Positions 56,582 to 64,000 of a DNA stretch of 64,000 nucleotides are shown here, piece after piece. The stretch covers positions 124,001 to 188,000 of the forward strand of contig CANRKB010000001.1 of assembly GCA_947631115.1 (NCBI GenBank), written 5' to 3'. Below the pieces are notes generated by a model. The model did not search any database, had not been told where the DNA came from, and saw only the letters and a list, made by a program, of their open reading frames with translations. Each line of letters begins with the position of its first letter. Position 1 is the first letter of the stretch. The DNA is from an uncultured Clostridia bacterium (GTDB taxonomy: Bacteria > Bacillota > Clostridia > Oscillospirales > Ruminococcaceae). The position numbers were made by a program, and so were the translations under genes.

Positions 56582-59104
56582 ATGATGAAACGTCTGACAA
56601 TCAGCATGGCGGCTCACGTTGACGCGGGCAAGACTACTCTTTCCGAAGCGCTTTTGTTCTACGCGGGCGAGATAAGAAAGCGCGGGAGAGTCGACAACGG
56701 CGACGCGTTTCTTGACACCAACTCGCAGGAGCGCGAAAGAGGAATAACCATTTTTTCTAAACAGGCGGTTTTAAGGCTTGGCGACGCGGAGTTTACGCTT
56801 TTGGACACGCCCGGACACGCCGATTTTGCGGCGGACGCGGAGAGAGCGTTTGCGGCGTCGGATTGCGCGGTGCTTGTGATAAGCGGCATTGACGGAGTTC
56901 AGAGCAGGACTCGGACTATAATGAGCCTTTTGGAAAGAGCCGAGCTTCCCGTGTTTACTTTCGTAAACAAAATGGACATTTCGTATAAAAACAAAGAGGA
57001 GCTTATAAAGGAGCTGCGTTCGCTCGACAGGCGCTTTGCAGAATTTTCGAACAATATTTCGGAAACCGCCGCGGAGTATGACGAGGAATGTATGAACAGC
57101 TTTCTCGAAAGCGGAAAAGTTCCCGAAAGCAAAATTGCAAACGCCGTAAGAAACAGGAAAATATTCCCCGTTATGTTCGGTTCGGCGCTTAAAAACGAGG
57201 GCGTAGAACAGTTCGCAAAGCTTCTCGAAAAGTATGCCGAGCCGAAAGAAACTTACGGCGGCTTTGCCGCGCAGGTGTTTAAAATTACTTCGGATAAAAA
57301 CGGCGTAAGAGAAACGCTTTTAAAGATAAACGGCGGCGGGATCCGCGTAAGGCAGGAGCTTGGCGGCGAGAAAATAAGTCAGCTTCGGATATACAGCGGA
57401 GCGAAATTTGCTCCCGCAGAAGAGGCGTTTGCGGGACAGGTCTGCGCCGTTACGGGGCTTTCAAAGACCTACGCGGGGCAGTGTTTCGGCGAGCAGAAGC
57501 CGCCTAAAGAACCGACCGTAAATGCCGCGCTTTGCTGCACGGTGCTTTTCGGAAGGGAAGTAAATATCCCCGACGCATATTCAAAGCTTAAAATTCTCGA
57601 AGAAGAAGACCCCCAGCTTCGGTTTTCTTTTGCGCACGGAGAGATAAACGTCAGCGTTATGGGAGAGATACAGCTCGAAGTGCTGAAAAATATCATAAAG
57701 CAGCGTTTCGGGCTTAACGCGGAGTTCGGTGAGAGCAGGATAACCTGCCTTGAAACAATAACCGCCCCCGTAGAGGGCGTGGGGCATTTCGAGCCGCTAA
57801 GGCATTACGCCGAGGTGCATTTGCTTTTAGAGCCGCTGCCGAGAGGGAGCGGGGTGGTGTTCGCGCGGGATTGCCGAAATCTTGACGAAAACTGGCAAAG
57901 GCTCGTTATGTCCGTCCTTCGCGAAAAAACGCATATCGGCGTTCTTACGGGTTCGCCCATTACGGATATAAAGATAACTTTAAAATCGGGCAAAGCGCAC
58001 TTAAAGCACACCGAGGGCGGCGATTTCCGCGAGGCGGCTTATAGAGCCGTGCGGCAGGGCTTGGCTTCGGCGAGTTCGCAGCTCTTGGAGCCGTTTTACG
58101 AGTTCACTTTGGAGATACCGCAGGCTTCCGTAGGGCGTGCGCTTTCCGATCTGCAGAGAATGGGAGCGGAGTTTTCTTCTCCTCAATCCGCAGGCTCGAC
58201 AGGCTCAAACGCGCTTGTCGAGGGAGTTTGCCCCGTTTCGGAAATGCGGGATTATCAGAGAGAAGTCGCGGGTTACACTCACGGAGAGGGAAGACTTTCG
58301 TGCGTCATAAAGGGCTATCTTCCTTGTCATAACGCCGAAGAAGTTATAGAAAAAACGGGCTATGACTTTAACGCCGATGTTGAGGAAACCGCCGACAGCG
58401 TTTTCTGCTCAAACGGCGCGGGTCATATCGTAAAGTGGGACGAAGCGCCAAGGCATATGCATCTTGCGAGCATTTTCGCAAAGCCGCGCGAGGCGACCGA
58501 AACCGAGATAAACTCCTATAAAGCACGCGCCGCTACGGACAAGGAGCTTATGGAAATTTTCGAGCGCACATATGGGAAAATAAACAAACGTAATGTCGCT
58601 AATGAGCGAACGATAATGCACCGCGACAGGCAGATAGAAAATGCCAAAGAAACAAAAAAGCCGATAAAGCTGAAAGAGTATCTTCTTGTAGACGGCTATA
58701 ACATTATATTCGCGTGGGACGAGCTGAGGGAAATTGCCGCGCGCAATATGGACAGCGCGCGTATGAAACTTATAAATATTATGTGCAATTATCAGGCTTT
58801 TCGGCGCTGCGAGCTTATTCTTGTGTTCGACGCTTATCGCGTAAAGAGCGACAGGGAGATAGAAACAATTGGCGGTATAACCGTTGTTTACACCAAAGAA
58901 GCCGAGACCGCCGACGCGTTTATAGAAAAGACGGCTCACATTCTCGCAAAGGACAGGCGTGTACGTGTAGCTTCCGACGACGGAATTGAACAGGTCATTA
59001 TCGCGGGCGGGGGAGCAGAGCGCGTTTCCGCGGAGATATTAAGACTTGAAACCAAAGAAGTCGAACGGTCGATAAGGGATATACTTGAAGATCTGAACAG
59101 ATGA
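56582..59104 (+). CDS. TetM/EF-G-like ribosomal GTPase fused to C-terminal NYN (YacP/Rae1-like) RNase domain
   Basis: N-term MAAHVDAGKTTLSEAL...RERGITIFSKQ...DTPGHADF...NKMD; C-term (about 58673..59101) EYLLVDGYNIIFAWDEL...LILVFDAYRVK...VYTKEAETADAFIEK...VRVASDDGIEQ. Confidence 0.93.
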   Translation: MMKRLTISMAAHVDAGKTTLSEALLFYAGEIRKRGRVDNGDAFLDTNSQERERGITIFSKQAVLRLGDAEFTLLDTPGHADFAADAERAFAASDCAVLVISGIDGVQSRTRTIMSLLERAELPVFTFVNKMDISYKNKEELIKELRSLDRRFAEFSNNISETAAEYDEECMNSFLESGKVPESKIANAVRNRKIFPVMFGSALKNEGVEQFAKLLEKYAEPKETYGGFAAQVFKITSDKNGVRETLLKINGGGIRVRQELGGEKISQLRIYSGAKFAPAEEAFAGQVCAVTGLSKTYAGQCFGEQKPPKEPTVNAALCCTVLFGREVNIPDAYSKLKILEEEDPQLRFSFAHGEINVSVMGEIQLEVLKNIIKQRFGLNAEFGESRITCLETITAPVEGVGHFEPLRHYAEVHLLLEPLPRGSGVVFARDCRNLDENWQRLVMSVLREKTHIGVLTGSPITDIKITLKSGKAHLKHTEGGDFREAAYRAVRQGLASASSQLLEPFYEFTLEIPQASVGRALSDLQRMGAEFSSPQSAGSTGSNALVEGVCPVSEMRDYQREVAGYTHGEGRLSCVIKGYLPCHNAEEVIEKTGYDFNADVEETADSVFCSNGAGHIVKWDEAPRHMHLASIFAKPREATETEINSYKARAATDKELMEIFERTYGKINKRNVANERTIMHRDRQIENAKETKKPIKLKEYLLVDGYNIIFAWDELREIAARNMDSARMKLINIMCNYQAFRRCELILVFDAYRVKSDREIETIGGITVVYTKEAETADAFIEKTAHILAKDRRVRVASDDGIEQVIIAGGGAERVSAEILRLETKEVERSIRDILEDLNR

Positions 59105-59111
59105 GGGAATT

Positions 59112-59774
59112 ATGAACATTGAGCCTATAGCGCATATTGAAAACGATTTTAAAGAAAAGTTCGGAATACCGCGACAGAGCGGCATCGTCGAGCTTAATTC
59201 AAGGATAGTTTTCGAGCCTCAATATTGCGACAAGAACGCTTTAAGGGGATTGTCCGAATTTACACACATCTGGCTTATATGGGGATTTTCCGAGGCGAAC
59301 GTGAGCGGCTTTTCGCCGACGGTGCGTCCGCCTAGACTCGGCGGGAATGTGAGAAAAGGCGTTTTTGCGACGCGTTCGCCGTTTCGCCCGAATTCTCTCG
59401 GACTCAGCGCGGTTAAGATAGTGGAGATATGCGAAGACTGTTCTATTATAGTAAGCGGCGCTGACCTTATGAACAAAACGCCTGTTTACGACATAAAGCC
59501 GTATCTGAGGTATACGGACAGTATACCCGAAGCTTCAAACGGCTGGGCGGAGGAGTTTATAGGGAAGACGTCAAAAGTCGATTTTCCGAAAGAACTGCTT
59601 TTGAAAATACCCGAGGAAAAAAGAAAAGGTCTTATTCAGGCGCTTTCACAAGACCCGCGCCCGCAGTATCAGGACGCACCCGAGCGCGTTTATACGATGT
59701 CTTTCGGAGAGCAGCAGATTAGCTTTCGCATAGAGAACAACGCCGTGATCGTTGTTGACGTTACCGAGGGCTGA
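59112..59774 (+). CDS. trmO: tRNA (N6-threonylcarbamoyladenosine(37)-N6)-methyltransferase TrmO
   Basis: FTHIWLIWGFSE...RPPRLGGNVRKGVFATRSPFRPNSLGLSAVKI...VYDIKPYLRYTDS. Confidence 0.94.
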   Translation: MNIEPIAHIENDFKEKFGIPRQSGIVELNSRIVFEPQYCDKNALRGLSEFTHIWLIWGFSEANVSGFSPTVRPPRLGGNVRKGVFATRSPFRPNSLGLSAVKIVEICEDCSIIVSGADLMNKTPVYDIKPYLRYTDSIPEASNGWAEEFIGKTSKVDFPKELLLKIPEEKRKGLIQALSQDPRPQYQDAPERVYTMSFGEQQISFRIENNAVIVVDVTEG

Positions 59775-59821
59775 TACCCTAAACACAAAAAGACGGAGAA
59801 ATATTTCTCCGCCCTTTATTA

Positions 59822-60280
59822 TTATTTATGGTATTTCATGTTCGCGTTTATGCTTACAGCTCTGTACGCCTGTTCAAATATCATTACCCTCGCAAGCGTG
59901 TGAGGAAATGTCATCTTCGACATCGACAGCCTCATATCACATTCGCGCTTAAAATTTTCGTCAATTCCATACGAGCTTCCGATAATAAAGCTTATCTCGG
60001 AAATATCCCTTATCTTTTCGGAAAGCTCCTCGCTGGACATCGCTCTGCCCTCGATACACATCGCTATCTTTAAGCCCTTTGCAGACGCTCTCAGCTTTTC
60101 GGCTTCTTTGGCGAGAGCTTGGGCTATCTGAGTTTTGTTCGGGTCTTGCGGCAAAAACGCAGGTTCTACTTCAACGACTTTCACCGCCGCAAACGCCGAC
60201 AGCCTTTTTCTGTATTCCTCGCAAGCCTCTCGGAAATAGCTTTCCTTGGCCTTTCCTACGGCAATAAAATTTATGTTCAT
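59822..60280 (-). CDS. rlmH: 23S rRNA (pseudouridine(1915)-N(3))-methyltransferase RlmH
   Basis: MNINFIAVGKAKESYFREACEEYRKRL...ISFIIGSSYGI...LSMSKMTFPHTLARVMIFEQAYRA...NMKYHK. Confidence 0.96.
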   Translation of the reverse strand: MNINFIAVGKAKESYFREACEEYRKRLSAFAAVKVVEVEPAFLPQDPNKTQIAQALAKEAEKLRASAKGLKIAMCIEGRAMSSEELSEKIRDISEISFIIGSSYGIDENFKRECDMRLSMSKMTFPHTLARVMIFEQAYRAVSINANMKYHK

Positions 60281-61836
60281 TATTTCTTCGCCTTTGGAAC
60301 AGACGGTTTTGAACCCTTTGAAGAGGTAGCCACTATTTTCTTTTTAGAACGGAAGTTTTTGCTATTACGTGTTCTGAACACTATGTTCAAAACAATAATG
60401 AGTATGACTAAAACTACGATGACCGCGCATACGGCTATAAATACGGGAGAAGATACTATGGACTCTATCTTTCTGCGGTAAAACTCGCCTTGATCCACCG
60501 CCACATAACGCGCCGTGACAAGCGGGATCTCGGATACTACCTTATTTCCCATGACCATCTGAAGATTTGCGGCGAAAATTCCCTGTTCAACAGGCGCGGT
60601 CATTTCGGCTACTTCTGGCTTTATCATCTGAACTATAGACTCCGCGCCGTCCATTTTCGGCAGGAGCGTAAAGAACTCGCCGTCGGTCACAAGCCCTACT
60701 TCGTCCGTTTCAGCGCCCATATCGACTTTAGCCGACATGATATATTCGTTCTTTCCTATAACTCTCGCGTATTCAAATTCGGAATATGCCCAGTCGTAGA
60801 GAGCTTTATGGTCAAGATAAGTGTATTCGCTTGTGGGAACTTTTCCCTCTTCGTCATAAAACGGCGCGCCTAGAGTTACAAGAAGATATTCATAGTCGCC
60901 CTTTGCGCAGGTTGTCACAAGAGTTCTGAATCCTCTTGATTCAACTTTTTGCCATTCCGAACCGTTATATTGGAAGTATTCGTTTATGCTTCCCGTCTTT
61001 ACGCCTTTAACTCCCTCGTAATAATACGGAGAGCTTGATTTCATCATCTTGTTTGTGGGAGTAACGGTATAGCCGTCGGGATTTATCTTGTTTGCGGGCA
61101 TATCATACGACACCGCCTCGCAGATCTGTCTGAAACCCGGATAGTTGTCAAGAGCATAACGCGTTATGAGATAAAGATCTCTTGCCGATGTATAATTTTC
61201 TTCGTCGTAAAGGCCGTGGGTGTTTGAAAAATGGGTGTTTTTGCAGCCGAGCTTTTCAGCCGTTTCGTTCATCATGTCTACGAAAATGTCAATATCTCCC
61301 GCGACATTATAGGCGATTATGTTCGCCGCTTCACAACCCGACGGAAGCATAAGCCCGTAAAGGCAGTCAAGGTATGTCAGGTTTTCCTGCTTTGTATCAA
61401 AGCCCGCCGTAGAAGCTCCGCGGTAGTTGGGATTATCTCCCCAGAACTCGTCGAAACAAACATAAGGACATTCAACTTTCTGATTAAAATCCGTAACGTT
61501 TTCAAAGCACACCAGCGCCGTCATGATTTTTGTCAGCGAAGCGGGCGTCATTTTTTCATCGGGATTTTTCGAGCATACCACGATGTTTGTGTTTAAATTA
61601 ACCATAAACACGCCCTCGCTGTAAAGCTCGTCGGTGTTATACAGGTTATATTGAGGAAGATCTCCGCTTATTTCATCGGACGCCGACGGCTCGGGAACAG
61701 GCTCGCTCGGTTCGCTCGGCGCGGAAGCTTCCGATTCCGACTCGGCAAAAGCGCTCATGGGCGTAAAAGTTGTGCCAAATAATGAAATTAACACAAAAAA
61801 AGTAAAAATAATTGTGAACTTTTTTGTTTTTAACAT
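60280..61836 (-). CDS. D-alanyl-D-alanine carboxypeptidase (DacF/PBP5-like) with C-terminal TM
   Basis: PASLTKIMTALVCFENV (SxxK), LPSGCEAANIIAYN (SxN-like position), GVKTGSI (KTG). Confidence 0.93.
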   Translation of the reverse strand: MLKTKKFTIIFTFFVLISLFGTTFTPMSAFAESESEASAPSEPSEPVPEPSASDEISGDLPQYNLYNTDELYSEGVFMVNLNTNIVVCSKNPDEKMTPASLTKIMTALVCFENVTDFNQKVECPYVCFDEFWGDNPNYRGASTAGFDTKQENLTYLDCLYGLMLPSGCEAANIIAYNVAGDIDIFVDMMNETAEKLGCKNTHFSNTHGLYDEENYTSARDLYLITRYALDNYPGFRQICEAVSYDMPANKINPDGYTVTPTNKMMKSSSPYYYEGVKGVKTGSINEYFQYNGSEWQKVESRGFRTLVTTCAKGDYEYLLVTLGAPFYDEEGKVPTSEYTYLDHKALYDWAYSEFEYARVIGKNEYIMSAKVDMGAETDEVGLVTDGEFFTLLPKMDGAESIVQMIKPEVAEMTAPVEQGIFAANLQMVMGNKVVSEIPLVTARYVAVDQGEFYRRKIESIVSSPVFIAVCAVIVVLVILIIVLNIVFRTRNSKNFRSKKKIVATSSKGSKPSVPKAKK

Positions 61837-62000
61837 ATAGACAAACCACCCTTTTTGGTATATTATATATATAAAGACTTTTTTTTAAAAGCTGAAGACA
61901 AACATCTCACTTACTATTATACATAATTAAACGCCGCTTGTAAATAGTTTTCTCGAATTTGTAATAATTTTGTAATAATTTGTGGACTATGGAGGTATAG

Positions 62001-62732
62001 ATGATTTACATTACTGGAGATGTCCACGGCGATTTTTCGAGGTTCAAAGACCCGAAGCTCAGAAAGCTGAAAGCTAACGACGCGCTGATAATCTGCGGGG
62101 ACTTCGGGTTTATCTGGAACGGCTCAAAAAAAGAGAACAAGATATTAAAGAAGCTGGGAAAGCTTAAGTATAACGTTTTGTTCGTAGAGGGCACGCACGA
62201 AAACTACGATCTTCTCGAAGAATATGAAACGAGCGAATGGTGCGGAGGAAAGACGAGGCTCATCTGCGGAAATCTCCGACAGCTTATGCGCGGACAGGTG
62301 TACGAGATAGCGGGAAAGAAAGTCTTTACATTCGGCGGCGGACAGACCGACGATATTTCCGACGTTGAAGAGGGAGTAAACTGGTGGAGCAGAGAAATGC
62401 CCGACGACGGCGAGTTTGAAGAGGGCGTTGAAAATCTCGAAAAAGCCGATAACAAAGTAGACTTTGCGGTGACGTTCGAGCCGCCCTCGGAAATGCAGGA
62501 TTTCCTTACGGGGAGCGGCGATAAAAACCGCATAAATTCTTATCTCAGCGATATAATTAAGAAGCTGGACTTTAAATGCTGGTATTTCGGAAAACTCCAT
62601 TTAAACAAAAAGGTGTCCTCGAAATATCATGCGGTATATGACGGTATTGTACCCGCAGATCTCACAAAAATAAAAAAAGTCCGAAAGGATAAAAATAAAC
62701 AAAATAAAAGTGAAAGAAAGGAAAAGGTATAA
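62001..62732 (+). CDS. Metallophosphoesterase
   Basis: MIYITGDVHGDFSRF...LIICGDFGFIW...VEGTHENYDLL. Confidence 0.92.
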   Translation: MIYITGDVHGDFSRFKDPKLRKLKANDALIICGDFGFIWNGSKKENKILKKLGKLKYNVLFVEGTHENYDLLEEYETSEWCGGKTRLICGNLRQLMRGQVYEIAGKKVFTFGGGQTDDISDVEEGVNWWSREMPDDGEFEEGVENLEKADNKVDFAVTFEPPSEMQDFLTGSGDKNRINSYLSDIIKKLDFKCWYFGKLHLNKKVSSKYHAVYDGIVPADLTKIKKVRKDKNKQNKSERKEKV

Positions 62733-62968
62733 TGGCAGAAATTACTTATGAAATAACAAAGGAGCTCGGAGTAATATCCGAAAACGCAAAGGGCTGGACG
62801 AGAGAGCTTAATCTTGTCAGCTGGAACGGAAATCCCGCGAAGTTTGATATTCGCGACTGGAGTCCCGATCATACCCGTATGAGCAAGGGAGTATCTCTTA
62901 CGGAGGACGAAATGAAAAAGCTTATAGAGCTTTTCAACGCCAGAAACGAAGAGGACAGTTTCGAGTAA
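62732..62968 (+). CDS. YdbC/PC4-family ssDNA-binding protein
   Basis: ELGVISENAKGWTRELNLVSWNGNPAKFDIRDWSPDHTRMSKGVSLTEDEMKKL. Confidence 0.88.
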   Translation: MAEITYEITKELGVISENAKGWTRELNLVSWNGNPAKFDIRDWSPDHTRMSKGVSLTEDEMKKLIELFNARNEEDSFE

Positions 62969-63108
62969 ACCGAAAAAAGCATTACGCATAAGGATTTATA
63001 AAAGTAAAATATCAGACTGTCGAAAAGCCGATATAAACGGCGCTCGACAGTCTGATATGTTCTTGTATTCAAGTTTGTTTTAGTTAATTTAATTGTTGAG
63101 GGAGAAAA

Positions 63109-64000
63109 TGGCAAAAAGTTATGAAATAGATATGTGCAGCGGTTCGGTCTTAAAGAAAATGCTGATGTTTTCGCTGCCGCTGATGGCGTCGGGAGTATTG
63201 CAGCTTTTGTTCAATGCCGCCGACGTTATAGTTCTCGGAAGATTTGCCGGCGACAATTCTATGGGCGCGGTAGGTTCTACAAGCTCGCTTATAAATCTTC
63301 TTACAAACCTTTTCGTGGGTCTTGCGGTAGGCGTAAACGTAATAGCCGCGCGCGCTCACGGAGCGAATTCAAAACGCGACATGGAAGAAGCGGTACATAC
63401 TTCGATGCTTCTTTCTGCGATTTGCGGAGTTATACTTGCGGTAGCGGGCTTTATATTTGCGCCGGAGATACTTAAACTTATGAACGCCACGGAAAGTCAA
63501 CTGCCTCTTGCGTCAATGTATCTGAGGATATACTTTCTGGGTACGCCAGCGCTTATGATATACAATTTCGGCTCGGCGGTTTTACGCGCTGTCGGAGACA
63601 CAAAACGTCCGCTTTATTTCCTGACTGCGGCGGGAGTACTTAATGTTATACTAAACCTTATTTTTGTTATTTTGTTAAAAATGGACGTTGCGGGAGTTGC
63701 GCTGGCGACGGTCATTTCGCAGTGCGGGTCGGCGTTTTTGACGGTATTGTGCCTGATAAAAGAGCAGGGGGAGATACATCTCAATCTTAAAAATCTCCGC
63801 GTAATAAAGCGCGTGCTGATAGGAATAATAAAGGTCGGACTGCCCGCGGGGGTACAGGGCTGTATTTTTTCAATGTCGAACGTACTTATACAGTCGTCGG
63901 TAAACATTTTCGGAGATACGGTTATAGACGGAAACTCCGCCGCGCAGTCTATAGAGGGTTTCATCTATATGGCGATGAACACATTTTATCAGGCTGCAAT
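63109..64000 (+). CDS. MATE family efflux transporter (partial, runs off right edge)
   Basis: Open from ATG 63109 to window end: MAKSYEIDMCSGSVLKKMLMFSLPLMASGVLQLLFNAADVIVLGRFAGDNSMGAVGSTSSLINLLTNLFVGLAVGVNV... Confidence 0.93.

Noticed and set aside
56582-58670. Calling this simply a tetracycline resistance gene (tetM/tetO)
   Set aside because: Sequence is diverged and fused to an RNase-like domain; resistance cannot be inferred from the motifs alone.

Overview
This 64 kb window looks like a chromosomal segment of an anaerobic, probably spore-forming Clostridia/Oscillospiraceae-type Firmicute. That placement is inference from gene content: SpoVG, SpoIID-like, DacF-like, PadR, T-box. Most of it is housekeeping: murC (partial), argS, ddl, secG-rnr, rlmN, putP, cysteine desulfurase-crcB-thiI-pncC, pheST, pdxK, nifS-nifU, a Y-family polymerase, an ABC-F ATPase, proBA, trmO, rlmH, dacF-like and MATE (partial). 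I saw no CRISPR array, prophage, transposase or rRNA. The points most worth a second look are: (1) an 840-aa TetM/EF-G-like ribosomal GTPase fused to a C-terminal YacP/Rae1-type NYN RNase domain; (2) a NiCo (czcD-type) riboswitch with overlapping terminator upstream of a CDF transporter, with all four helices traceable by hand; (3) three families of structured intergenic repeats that share modules and show compensatory stem changes; (4) three tandem class B sortases with a shared C-terminal W/G/R motif, followed by a Ser-rich SpoIID-like protein; (5) two adjacent probable pseudoenzymes, an NlpC/P60-like protein lacking its catalytic residues and a DRE-TIM-like protein lacking its signature; (6) a 57-aa Cys/Gly/Asn-rich microprotein absent from the ORF track; (7) low-complexity Ser tails or linkers in several exported proteins, including SecG. 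All assignments come from reading motifs; no database search was run.
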